64,000 bases of DNA, taken from the NCBI GenBank assembly GCA_028641055.1, contig CM054057.1:725085521-725149520 (forward strand). The letters run 5' to 3'. Position numbers and translations under genes: made by a program. Every line of letters begins with the position of its first letter. Position 1 is the stretch's first letter. Shown one piece after another: positions 41,055 through 54,246 of the stretch. Under the pieces are notes generated by a model. That model had not been told where the DNA came from. It did no database searches and was given only the letters and a program-made list of their open reading frames with translations. This stretch comes from Alopecurus myosuroides (Eukaryota > Streptophyta > Magnoliopsida > Poales > Poaceae).

Positions 41055-44000
41055 TGTAGCGCTCCCACCTTTTAATAAAGGCAAGAACCCCTGTGTTATT
41101 GTGCTAGTCCCTGGATCAATTGCTAGCACCACAGTACAAGATGAAATATCATGCAAATGCGTCAACATCTTTATTATATCGCATGATCCAGACTTTACAA
41201 AATTGTTTTACAACTTGCATAGCTCAAGGCTAGCGTAAATACAAAGTTCTGCAGCGGAGAACATAGTACATCAATGAGCCTCATCCTCTTCATGTGCCAT
41301 AGGCAAAACATGTTGGTTGTAGACTCGAGAACCTAAACGAAATCCTCACTCGTCATCGGAACCATCTGCACGTTGGAATATGCAGCCCCCAAAAGGAGGT
41401 CAGATCATTCTGAGCAATGATGGCAAGTGACACTATGGTGGTATAATAAATGGCAAGTGCTAGTCTACATGCATATTTGGCTGGTGGAGTTTGTAGGCTA
41501 TTTTGCATAAATGCATTTGTCCTATCTTTTAATAGAAAGTAATTTTGCACATATTCTGGACACTTTGGTTGATAGCAAAGTGCTCCTAAATAATTGGACA
41601 CCTTGGTTGATAGCAAGATGCTCCTACCCTTTGGATTAGCACGCTGAAAAACCATCAGGCACTTCTCCAATAACCCATAGTCAAATTATTAGTAATTAAT
41701 AAAACAAGATGAACGAGATATGTCATGTTTCCCATCTAGTTGTTGAATTGTCGCTAACCAATGGAACACGGCTAAGATCTTAGTTTTAACCCTCGCGAGG
41801 TTTGTGCCCTTTACCCATGTTGCCTAATCGACCCCAAACACCATGATACACCACTAGTACCACGGAAGGAAAGAAGATCAAGCCATAAACCATAAGAAGT
41901 AGATCCCCAAACTCACCACGAGCCGGACCAACCTACCACTAATCTACATCTCTGGACACGTTGGGTTCGAGTCACCACAACTTACAATCTATGTCTAGCC
42001 CATACTAATATGAAACATGGTTGCACGGAATAACAACTACATAAAGAAAGTAAACAATATCTCAATATACTGGGCGGCGGTCCCCACCAAACTTTGTACT
42101 CTGATGACTCTCTAGCAATCCGCCCAGTGGTTAATTAATTATCATGTTGTTTTCATAAGCAATTAAAATAATGATTTTCATCATAACATGATAATGATCC
42201 CAACCACGAATAGCTAGAGCATGGCTAAGCAATCTACAACTATGATGGTTGCCTACCATATGGATGCTACAATCTAGGGTAACATATGATTACTCCACTT
42301 GGGTGTTAGTGAAGCAACCCCTAATAATAATTAGCATAGCGATAACACTCAACTCCTATACATGCATAACTACAATAAAAATCTAATGCATATAGTAAAA
42401 TAGTAGGTTCATGTGTGTCACTTGCCTTTTGAAGTTTGGTGTAGAATCACACTCTCTTCACAAATAGAACGTTCCTCTCCGTATCATCTAAACAATACAG
42501 ATAAATAACAATAAACAAGCAAATCACAAACACAATGCAAACAAAGGCAAACAAACATAGGAGTGTGTTTAAAGCAAGATTGCTTTAGGTTATTTATTGA
42601 TAGGTCAGTGCTTTTCACATAATACAATATGCAAAGAGAATTATGATAATTAGGTTGATGGGTAGTCTTTTATGGACAACGTTTGGGCTTGAAGGATTCA
42701 AACTTGAGTGGTTCCTATTTGTCAGGAAGTTCCAAGGGTCCAAACGGTTGGTCTCTGATCACAATGAGCATAAAAGATTTTGTTCAATGGGTTCTAGATG
42801 CAAACCATGATTAACAAAATTTACATAATGATTTGAGTACGAAGGCTCTATTAAATTTACGACATGACCTATAAATTTGAATATGGTTTGGTATAAGGGT
42901 TTCATGTTCACTTGTTTTTATAGCATGTGATCTACACATACTTGGTGCTGGTCTTGATCCAAATGATCAAACCACAATTGGGTATTAGCGATAAACAATT
43001 ATCATATCATGTTTAGTTGTTATTGAACACTAGGGAGAATTTTAGTCCAAGATTACATATAATAGGTTCACTAGTGTCAATATGGTTTAGTTATTGGTCT
43101 CACTGGTCCAAGGTTACTACATAGAACGTTTTTGTAGAAAGAATTGTATTAAGATTATTTACTGAGTTTAAGCTAGGTCAAACTTACTCAAATGGGTATT
43201 TGGATTTTGATAAATTTTAAATATTTAAATTCGAAATTAAACAATGCTAAATGATTCTACAGGTTAAGGGCTTTCCAAAAAGTCCAAATTTGCTAAATTT
43301 AGCCTTACGGTTCAAAAGTTATGACTATTCTAAGTTGTAGGAGTTTTTAGGTAAAATTAGCCGACGAATTTTCTACGTGGCGTTGTTCCGAAAAATAGGT
43401 AGACTATAAGGCATGACGTGATTGGCTGGTAAAAAAAAATAGATTAAGTGATCTATTTTTGGTCGTAGGATCAAAATCATGTGGCTATGGCTATAACGTG
43501 TCTTTGTCTAGCTTACGTCGCGCAGTATACGTACGACAAATATTACGCTAGTCTAAAGTTAAAATAAAATATACTAAGAAAATAAGTGTAATACTACGGC
43601 AACTAAATTCGCGGCCTCAAATCTACTAAAACAAGTATTCTACAAATATACGTATAAAAGATAGTTCACGTGGTACCTTCGTCGTGAGAGAAGCGAAAGT
43701 AAGAAATCCCGCCGAAAAATAATTATTTTATTCTAGTCAAACCAAAATAAATGGTTCAACCTGAATTTATTTTTATGTTTTTGTCTAGACTATTGGTCTA
43801 ATTATATAGAAGGGTGGTGGGTGTGAAATTTGCTAAAGAAACGATGTGGGACTAAAAGGAGCAACCGGACGTGCACCCGCCGCACCACGTGCGTGCGTGC
43901 GAGGCGGGCCCAAGTCGGCAGTGCGTACGTTCAGCATTTTTTTTTTGAGCCCAGCTGCGTGCGATGCATGCAACACACAATTGTTTTTTTTTAAATGTGC

Positions 44001-44730
44001 TGACATCAGCATGATGTCAGCGATTCTTTTTTTTCCTGATTTTCCTATTTTATGTATATCTTTTGATTAAAACATCCAAATGACACCAAACCAATTGCAC
44101 TAGTTTTGTAAAAACAATATCTATTAAACTACGACATTTTTACTAACATTTTAATCAATTAAAATATTGACATATTCAAATATTACTTTAACTACTAGCA
44201 GGCATTTGTGTCTATTTCCAAAATAGTTCCAATTGGGTTTCAACAAAATTTTGGAAAATACTATACATTATCATATTGATTTTAAAACACATTATTATTA
44301 TCTTCATACAAAATAATATCGTTGAAACATTTTAAAATATTTGAAACCTTAATAAAACATTATCATATGCTTATACTTATGTTTGGGCTTTTAAAATAAG
44401 AAGACTAAATTATCGTTAATTTTTATGAATCCTCTAGTTTTAAATGTCATATAAAAAATTTCAAAATATTATTTGAATTGAAATCATTCTATCGAATAGA
44501 CCTTGCTTTGAAATAACGTGAATTATTTTGCAAAAATATTTATTAGAAATAACTCTGATTGTTTAGAAAATAGAGACTTATTTGGATTAGCAATTCCAAA
44601 TACCTTAGAAAAGCCGTATTAGTTATTTTAGGTTTGAAATTTATTTGATTTCTGGTGTCTTGCATTAACAGAACAAAGGGTTTCAAATTTTAGTGATTTT
44701 CGAACTTTCCCGAAAATCTAGGATGTTACA
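41055..44730 (-). repeat. Second LARD 3' LTR
   Basis: 3676 bp. The 105-codon minus frame at 41353-41670 is repeated at 46696-47013 with the same translation, which follows from LTR identity. No known domain. Confidence 0.9.
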
Positions 44731-46401
44731 GACTACCACCCTTAAAAGAAATCTCGTCCCGAGATTTGGAAAGACTAGAAAGAAAGGTAGGTTTGGGTAT
44801 CTGGGTTTCAAGGGAAACTGGGTGGGCTACCAGCCTTAAAAGAAACTTTGTGGGTATCCTAATCACGTAGCTTTATTGTGTAGCTTGACTCTAGATGGCT
44901 TGAGAAGAACGCGCCTTCGTGGTGGGGCTGCAACAAGAGTCTGTTGAATTTCACTCTCGAGGGTCACTCTTTGGGTCAATCGAAAGTCCAAGCTGAGAGG
45001 ATTTCACAACATCATCACATCCTTTTTATTGACGTTCTTAGTAGGCTTCCATCTTGTCGATTTCTTCCTTGGATGCAAACACCGTGCTATTTCTAATGAA
45101 ATTCTCATGGTGGGCAATATCTTCGATGGCATGTTACATCTAAGGTTGGTTTGATCCTCACCAAAGATTAATACGTTTCAGCAACACTTGCCTAACATTA
45201 GGTTATAGTTGTATCCTACCATTCTATGGTTCAGGCTTAACATCGTCGTCTCTTTAATAGGTATGACACTCAGATTTACCATCCCTCATAGGAAGGCGAA
45301 TGAAATAAGTAGTCGTCATGGTAGCTACTCCATGTCGCACTAATTCATTACTTTGTATTTGGTCTGGTGAATCTCGTAAGATAACACTCGGTCATCCTTG
45401 CTTGTCTAACAGAAAGTGACCAATCTGTAAGACAGACCGGAGCTAAACTATCGGTTCTTAAACTAGTATGTTTTTCGTTAACTCTACACTAACTGGATAG
45501 TTGTAGCTTCTTCATCTATTCTTCTCTTGGTGTAGCAAGTTCTTCATAATCATCATAGCTCATGTACTCTTGATTCCGCATTTGTATCCTTGCTTGTAGA
45601 TTCACTTGTTGATCCTTATGACAGAGTTGCCATTGATCATGGATGTGATTGTTCCTTCACAGAAAAGAACGTAATCTTGAGATCCGTCATAACTCCTCAA
45701 TTGGACGCATTTTGTCTCAATAGGCCACTAGTCATAACATTCTTCGTTGTATTTCTTGTTGCTACACTTCATATGGTAGCTCACTATGGTTGGTAAATGG
45801 GTATGTGGTTTTGGTTTGGCTTAGCATGGATGAGTAGAGAGTTAGAAAGAGACTAAAGAATAATCCTGCCCAACACAACACATCATGACAATTCATCTTA
45901 CAAACAACATCTAACAAGCACTCATCACATCAAACAACTGATTCAGAAAACAACCTAGTATTGTCATACCACACTCATTTGTATGATCAATACACTAACA
46001 CGAGATCGTTATTCTAACAAAGTAACTAGATTGGTGGTCTTATCTATATCTTCTTGAGTTCTTCAACTTCTTCCTTCACTTCTATGAGGTGCTTCTTATT
46101 ATTGTAAAGTCTAAGTCATTCCCTAAATTTTTCAATGGTCTTCCTTGTAGTACTTCATGTTGAATCCAATGGTGTCATATGAAAAAATATTTCTTGCACT
46201 CCATGGTATGGTTATCTAGAACAAGAGAAGAAAGTTTTGAATGTGAATAATAGATGAGAGGATATGAGAAAAGAGTAGAATGATAAGTTGTGTTTATAGA
46301 GAGTTTGGACAAAATTCATTTTCAATCCTAGGGCATTTTCGTAGTTCTAATCCAAACTTAGGTCTCGAATCCTACAGGCAACACAATGCTCTGATACCAT
46401 C
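44731..46401 (-). mobile_element. Second LARD internal region, non-coding
   Basis: 1.67 kb. On minus its 3' end encodes SRDEISFKGG just before the LTR, a motif like the end of Tekay/Del chromovirus pol, followed by AAGGCTGGTAGTC or similar purine-rich PPT sequence. Otherwise no open gene. Confidence 0.7.
46388..46399 (-). other. Second LARD primer binding site
   Basis: Plus GCTCTGATACCA, minus TGGTATCAGAGC, two bases from the 5' LTR. Confidence 0.88.
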
Positions 46402-49400
46402 TGTAGCGCTCCCACCTTTTAATAAAGGAACCCCTGTGTTATTGTGCTAGTCCCTGGATCAATTGCTAGCACCACAGTACAAGATGAAATATCATGCAAA
46501 TGCGTCAACATCTTTATTACATCGCATGATCCAGACTTTACAAAATTGTTTTACAACTTGCATAGCTCAAGGCTAGCGTAAATACAAAGTTCTGCACCGG
46601 AGAACATAGTACATCAATGAGCCTCATCCTCTTCATGTGCCACAGGAAAAACATGTTGGTTGTAGACTCGAGAACCTAAACGAAATCCTCACTCGTCATC
46701 GGAACCATCTGCACGTTGGAATATGCAGCCCCCAAAAGGAGGTCAGATCATTCTGAGCAATGATGGCAAGTGACACTATGGTGGTATAATAAATGGCAAG
46801 TGCTAGTCTACATGCATATTTGGCTGGTGGAGTTTGTAGGCTATTTTGCATAAATGCATTTGTCCTATCTTTTAATAGAAAGTAATTTTGCACATATTCT
46901 GGACACTTTGGTTGATAGCAAAGTGCTCCTAAATAATTGGACACCTTGGTTGATAGCAATATGCTCCTACCCTTTGGATTAGCACGCTGAAAAACCATCA
47001 GGCACTTCTCCAATAACCCATAGTCAAATTATTAGTAATTAATAAAACAAGATGAACGAGATATGTCATGTTTCCCATCTAGTTGTTGAATTGTCCCTAA
47101 CCAATGGAACACGGCTAAGATCTTAGTTTTAACCCTCGCGAGGTTTGTGCCCTTTACCCATGTTGCCTAATCGACCCCAAACACCATGATACACCACTAG
47201 TACCACGGAAGGAAAGAAGATCAAGCCATAAACCATAAGAAGTAGATCCCCAAACCCACCACGAGCCGGACCAACCAACCACTAATCTACATCTCTGGAC
47301 ACGTTGGGTTCGAGTCACCACAACTTACAATCTATGTCTAGCCCATACTAATATGAAACATGGTTGCACGGAATAACAACTACATAAATAAAGTAAACAA
47401 TATCTCAATATACTGGGCGGCGGTCCCCACCAAACTTTGTACTCTGATGACTCTCTAGCAATCCGCCCAGTGGTTAATTAATTATCATGTTGTTTTCATA
47501 AGCAATTAAAATAATGATTTTCATCATAACATGATAATGATCGCAACCACGAATAGCTAGAGCATGGCTAAGCAATCTACAACTATGATGGTTGCCTACC
47601 ATATGGATGCTACAATCTAGGGTAACATATGATTACTCCACTTGGGTGTTAGTGAAGCAACCCCTAATAATAACTAGCATAGCGATAACACTCACCTCCT
47701 ATACATGCATAACTACAATAAAAATCTAATGCATATAGTAAAATAGTAGGTTCATGTGTGTCACTTGCCTTTTGAAGTTCGGTGTAGAATCACACTCTCT
47801 TCACAAATAGAACGTTCCTCTCCGTATCATCTAAACAATACAGATAAATAAAAATAAACAAGCAAATCACAAACACAATGCAAACAAAGGCAAACAAACA
47901 TAGGAGTGTGTTTAAAGCAAGATTGCTTTAGGTTATTTATTGATAGGTCAGTGCTTTTCACATAATACAATATGCAAAGAGAATTATGATAATTAGGTTG
48001 ATGGGTAGTCTTTTATGGACAACGTTTGGGCTTGAAGGATTCAAACTTGAGTGGTTCCTATTTGTCAGGAAGTTCCAAGAGTCCAAACTGTTGGTCTCTG
48101 ATCACAATGAGCATAAAAGATTTTGTTCCATGGGTTCTAGATGCAAACCATGATTAACAAGATTTACATAATGATTTGAGTACGAAGGCTCTATTAAATT
48201 TACGACATGACCTGTAAATTTGAATATGGTTTGGTATAAGGGTTTCATGTTCACTTGTTTTTATAGCATGTGATTGACACATACTTTGTGCTGGTCTTGA
48301 TCCAAATGATCAAACCACAATTGGGTATTAGCGATAAACAATTATCATATCATGTTTAGTTGTTATTGAACACTAGGGAGAATTTTAGTCCAAGATTACA
48401 TATAATAGGTTCACTAGTGTCAATATGGTTTAGTTATTGGTCTCACTGGTCCAAGGTTACTACATAGAACGTTTTTGTAGAAAGAATTGTATTAAGATTA
48501 TTTACTGAGTTTAAGCTAGGTCAAACTTACTCAAATGGGTATTTGGATTTTGATAAATTTTAAATAGTTAAATTCAAAAGTAAACAATGCTAAATGATTC
48601 TAAGGGTTAAGGGCTTTCCAAAAAGTCCAAATTTGCTAAATTTAGCCTTACGGTTCAAAAGTTATGACTATTCTAAGTTGTAGGAGTTTTTAGGTAAAAT
48701 TAGCCGACGAATTTTCTACGTGGAGTTGTTCCGAAAAATAGATAGACTATAAGGCATGACGTGATTGGCTGGTAAAAAAAATAGATTAAGTGATCTATTT
48801 TTGGTCGTAGGATCAAAATCATGTGGCTATGGCTATAACGTGTCTTTGTCTAGTTTACGTCGCGCAGTATACGTACGACAAATATTACGCTAGTCTAAAG
48901 TTAAAATAAAATATACTAAGAAAATAAGTCTAATACTACGGCAACTAAATTCGCGGCCTCAAATCTCCTAAAACAAGTATTCTACAAATATACGTATAAA
49001 AGATAGTTTACGTGGTACCTTCGTCGTGAGAGAAGCGCAGCCGAAAAAAAAAGTAAGAAATCCCGCCGAAAAATATTTATTTTATTCTAGTCAAACTAAA
49101 ATAAATGGTTTAACCTGAATTTATTTTTATGTTTTTGTCTAGACTATTGGTCTAATTATATAGACGGGTGGTGGGTGTGAAATTTGCTAAAGAAACGATG
49201 TGGGACTAAAAGGAGCAAACACCCCGCCGCACCACGTGCGTGCGTGCGAGGCAGGCCCAAGTCGGCAGTGCGTACGTTCAGCATCTTTTTTTTTGAGCCC
49301 AGCTGCGTGCGATGCATGCAACACACAATTGTTTTCCTTAAACGTGCTGACATCAGCATGATGTCAGCGATTCTTTTTTTTTTCCTGATTTTCCTATTTT

Positions 49401-50079
49401 ATGTATATCTTCTGATTAAAACATCCAAATGACACCAAACCAATTGCACTAGTTTTGTAAAAACAATATCTATTAAATTACGATATTTTTACTAACATTT
49501 TAATCAATTAAAATATTGACATATTCAAATATTACTTTAACTACTAGCAGACATTTGTGTCTATTTCCAAAAGAGTTCCAATTTGGTTTCAACAAAATTT
49601 TGGAAAATACTATACATTATCATATTGATTTTAAAACACATTATTATTATCTTCATACAAAATAATCTTGTTGAAACATTTTAAAATATTTGAAACCTTA
49701 ATAAAACATTATCATATGCTTATACTTATGTTTGGGCTTTTAAAATAAGAAGACTAAATTATCGTTAATTTTTACGAATCCTCTAGTTTTAAATGTCATA
49801 TAAAAAATTTCAAAATATTATTTGAATTGAAATCATTCTATCGACTAGACCTTGCTTTGAAATAACGTGAATTATTTTGCAAAAATATTTATTAGAAATA
49901 ACTCTGATTGTTTAGAAAATAGAGACTTATTTGGATTAGCAATTCCAAATACCTTAGAAAAGCCGTATTAGTTATTTTAGGTTTGAAATTTATTTGATTT
50001 CTGGTGTCTTGCATTAACAGAACAAAGGGTTTCAAATTTTAGTGATTTTCGAACTTTCCCGAAAATCTAGGATGTTACA
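46402..50079 (-). repeat. Second LARD 5' LTR
   Basis: 3678 bp, pairs with 41055-44730. Followed by TSD AAGCC. Confidence 0.9.
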
Positions 50080-50084
50080 AAGCC

Positions 50085-53000
50085 GAGCCAAGCCAGGAGC
50101 TAAGCTGCAAAGCCAAGCCGATTAGTCAAAGCCGGAGGAAACTGCACCGCCAGATTCAGATCAGACGGCCAGAATCGTCTGCGTCACCTCCTGAAATCTT
50201 AAAAACATGACTACTTTGAAAATCAATAACTTTTGATCTATAACTCCGAATTAGTTGATTTCTTTTGTGTTAGTTTTGTAATTAAATTATCTATCCAGTA
50301 GTACAAATTATATAAACTATCAAGTTTTCGAATCTATCATATTTAAATTTTGGATATAAACCCCGTTTAGACATATCTATAGATAGATATAAAAGTGTTT
50401 TGAGCAACTCCTTTTACATTGTGCTCATCTAGATAATTTATTTCCATTATAAAACCCTTTTGTACCAATTTAGATCTTATTTTTTTCACAACATCCCTCA
50501 CACTTTCGCAAATAATCCCTCTTTGACCATAACTTGAAATCTGTGTGTCAGATCCTTGTCTTCCGTTTATCTATATAAAACCACTTCCAATGTACATAAA
50601 TGATATCATCCTTGCTAACTTTTTTTTATTGCATTCCTCATGTTTGAAATGTTTATGTTTTGATCATATCTGAATGAGCGTGTATCTAGACTTATCGAAG
50701 CTCCACCTATTATATTTCTATAACCTAAAAATGACTAAGGACCACAAATCAACTCGTTGTTATAAAAAGACGTAAGTAATTGTAACATATGTTTTGTTTC
50801 TCTCATGTAGTGTATGTTGGTTTTTCATGTTGGTTCTTTGTTTGGAATTGCAATTTTTTTTGTTACTTTCACGTATAGACTAGAGAGACCAAAACCTAAG
50901 CCAGTGGACACCATAAAACCATGCCCATGTAAATTGTTCTAGTTGACCCTCCTAGTTGAAAACCACTAAGTCTGGATTTGTGAAAAGTCATGAAGTGAAG
51001 GAAAGTACCTCCTCTTCATCCTTGGAGTCAATCTGAAGGAACTACATGAAGAACAATGAAGGACTTAGCCAAGAAAAAATACTTCAGAAGCATCTCCAAG
51101 AAGTAGAAGCACATAGAAGAAAATCAAGGAACTTCAAGAAGACCAACCATCCTTTTTCTCTTAGTCTTTCTCCCTCTTTTTTTCTTCTCCATTTGACTTA
51201 GTGGTGTAGCCAAGTTGGATTCAAGACTAGCCACTAGTTTGTACCAAAACCATCAAGTGTTGGAAATTCAATGAAGACACCACACCAAGGAGGAAGCTAC
51301 AAAGGATACTGAAGATTTTCCAAGACCAATCATGTCACGACCTAGGATTTGTTTTCCAAGATTTAGAATTTGTTTTCAAGTTGTCTAAGACTTAGAATTA
51401 GTTTCTCAGTGAGATGAGAAATTTTCATCAAGATATCAACAAGAAGCCAACTTCAACTCAAGAAGAATACTCTCCCAGAAGATGGACAAGATGAAGAATT
51501 TTACAAGTCCTTTCAGGGGAACTCTAACAATCTCTACTCCCTCTCTTATTCTCTATGACTAAGTACCTAGATCGTAGACTTATACTTTAGATATTTTCAT
51601 CCACTCAATAAGGAGGACTACAAGCAAGACAATTGAAGGCGTAAACACTTAGACATCAGAAGTAGCTCAAGGAAGCAAAATAGGACTAAGAAAGAAATAG
51701 TTTAGACGAAGACATTTACAAACCCTTAGTTATAATTGGAAAAACCCAATTACAATAACTTAGTTTATTTTGTGCATTGAAACCAAATGTTTTCACCTGT
51801 TTCCTTTTGCTTTGTTTGATGCTTTGTATGTTTTCTTAATTTGGTTGTATGTCTGTTAGCATGCTTGTTTATTCAGTTTGTGTTTTCAATGTTTAGATTT
51901 TACGGAGAGAACGTTCTTTTGTGAAGAGAGGTGATTGTTCTTCACCAACTTAAAAGGCAAGTAACGCACCATCAAATCTCCCATATTTTTACTATGCATT
52001 ACTAGTGTTTTTGAGTAGTATGCATGATAGGAAATTTTACTAAGTTATACTATGCTATGCTATTATCCTAGTAGTGTGTAGCAATCTATTTACCTCGTCT
52101 TTACAACCTTAGAACTTGATAGATGCTATGCAATGTTACAAATTGTTTTTACTTGATATTGTGGAAAAATTCTAAGTAACAACTTCAATGAACCACCTGG
52201 GTGGATTTGGTTTCATGGCTGATGAGAGTTGAGTGTCACCCCGAGGGGTGTCCACTTGAGGAATGCCACCCAGGAACAAAGAGATTCCTAAGTCCCTCTA
52301 AGTTTAGTAGCTTTCCGTGCACCCCTTTGACATATGGGCTCTGTCTTGATCAAATAAGTTGTGAGAGTTCAGCCCTTGCTTGACATGAAGATGTAGCAGA
52401 ATTATAGGTGGAACCGGTCTTGCTGGATGGGTTGAATTCTTGCTTCTGAAAGATCTCGTCTCAATTCTCTCCTTTCCATGATGCACTCCGCGTGTATAGG
52501 ATGTTTGGGCTAATTCAAGACAAAGGGTGAAAGTGCACAACCTCTGCAGAGTTAGAAACTATGATCATAGCTGTGTCCCCGGTAATGGATGACTTCGAGC
52601 AGCTGGACAAGGATGGATAGAAGGATCTCCTCATCTTTTCTGAATGAATTAAAACATGCTAGAAACCTTTTCCTAGAGCACATGGTGTGTCTACCCCTCT
52701 GTGCTACCTTTTTAAACTCATGGTGTGTCTACCCATGATGATTTTCAAACTTCATGGTGTGTCTACCCATGATGCCTTTACCAAACTACATGGTGTGTCT
52801 ACCCATGTTGGTTTTCAAAGATTTTTCAATGATTTCTCAAATATAGGACAAAACTGGCTTTATGCAAACTTAGCCAAAACTCCACCAAGCTAAATATGCA
52901 TGTAGATATAGTCTTGCCATTTATATCCACCATAGTGTTACTTGCCAATACATTAAATTGTATTGACTCCCTTGTGGCTGCATATTCCATATTGCAGATA

Positions 53001-53300
53001 TTTCTGAAGACGAGTGAGGATTTCGTTTAGGATCTCGAGACTATCGCCAACATGTTTTGCCTGTGGCACATGAAGAAGATGGGCTCAATGTTGTTCTATA
53101 TTTTCCGATGTATTTTTTTTTGCTAGTCTTCTATGGCTATGCAAGTTGTAATACTATTTTGCATGACTGGATCATGCGATGTAATAGAATTTGATGCATT
53201 TGCATGATATTTCTTTTTGTACTATGGTGCTAGAAATTAATCCAGGGACTAGCACAATAACACAGATGTTCTTGCATTATTTAAATGTGGGAACGCTACA
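50085..53300 (+). repeat. LARD LTR X, right part
   Basis: Resumes after the TSD and matches LTR Y 55718-58931. Contains a minisatellite at 52681-52820. Ends GGGAACGCTACA at 53300. No gene. Confidence 0.88.
52681..52820 (+). repeat. Short tandem repeat in LARD LTR X
   Basis: Four copies of CATGGTGTGTCTACCC at ~36-50 bp spacing, with variable bases between. The same array is at 58312-58455 in LTR Y. Not a CRISPR array. Confidence 0.75.
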
Positions 53301-54246
53301 AAATGGTATCAGAGCATTGTGTTGCCTGTAGGATTCGAGACCCTAAGTTTGGAAAAGACCCTAAGATTGAAAATCTACTTTCTTCAACTTATAAAAACAA
53401 AACATCTCGTCTTAATCCTTCTCATATCCTCTCATCTACTATTCACCTTCAAAATGTTCTTATCTTATTATAGATGACCTTCCTTATATACCATCGAGAC
53501 AAGTTTGGTGAATATCATGCCTTGAAGTGAGGTATCCTTCACACAATCTGGAGTACTACAGAGGAGATCATTGAAGAACATAGAGAAGAAGTCAGACCCC
53601 CAACAATCAGAAACACCTCAAGACATTTGAAGAGACTTCAGAAGATATAGATGAGACCACCAACCCAGTTACTTTGTTAGAACAACATTGTCGTGTTAGA
53701 GTATTGATCATACCAACGAGTGTGGTATGCCAATATTAGTTTATTTTCTAAAAACCTTTGTTTGGTGTGAAGTATGTTTGTTAGCTATTGTTTGTAAGAT
53801 GAGTTTTCTTGATCTGTTGTGTTGAGGTAGGAACCTTCTTCAGATCTTTCTAAATCTTTACGATCTATGTTAAACGCAAGAAGATACCCAGCTATAATGC
53901 CAACAAACATGAGAACACGACAAAAATAAGGGAAATTTGCCAAGTACATCAAAAGACCAAGTTGAGAGGGATCCAAAGACTTTTGTTTGACCCAAAGAGT
54001 GACCGCTCAGTGTCAAAGGTAGTTCAACATACCTATGTTGGTCTACAGCTCTATCGCGAAGGAAAGTTCTACTCAAGCCAATTTCAAATCAGTCTACACT
54101 CCAATCTAATGAAAATAGACTACCCACAAAAGTTTCTTTTAAGGGTGGTAGCCACCCAGTTGCAATAGAACCCAACTAACCCAAACCTATCTTTCTTTCT
54201 AGCCTTCCCAAATCTCGGGACGAGATTTCTTTTAAGGGTGGTAGTC
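53301..54246 (+). mobile_element. LARD internal region, copy 1
   Basis: 946 bp. PBS TGGTATCAGAGC at 53304-53315. The end carries SRDEISFKGG coding remains (about 54208-54240) and a purine-rich tract, then the next LTR. The small frame 53962-54168 is unrecognised. Confidence 0.82.

Larger units (their letters stand above)
41055..50079 (-). mobile_element. Second LARD, minus strand, inserted in LTR X
   Basis: TSD AAGCC (41050-41054 and 50080-50084). LTRs 41055-44730 (3676 bp) and 46402-50079 (3678 bp), ends TGTAGCG...GGATGTTACA. Internal 44731-46401 (1.67 kb) has no gag or pol. PBS on minus TGGTATCAGAGC at 46388-46399. LTR copies are about 99% alike, so recent. It shares PBS-side and PPT-side sequence with the host LARD, so both belong to one superfamily. 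Confidence 0.9.

Noticed and set aside
41353..41670. 105-codon minus frame with identical translation at 46696-47013
   Set aside because: Both are in the two LTRs of the same recent LARD, so identity follows from LTR duplication. No domain is recognisable.
52681..52820. CRISPR-like spaced repeats
   Set aside because: Plant LTR, only four short imperfect units, array duplicated with the LTR, no cas genes.
53962..54168. 68-codon frame in the LARD internal region, repeated at 59593
   Set aside because: Repetition is due to the tandem duplication; no homology to gag or pol is recognisable.
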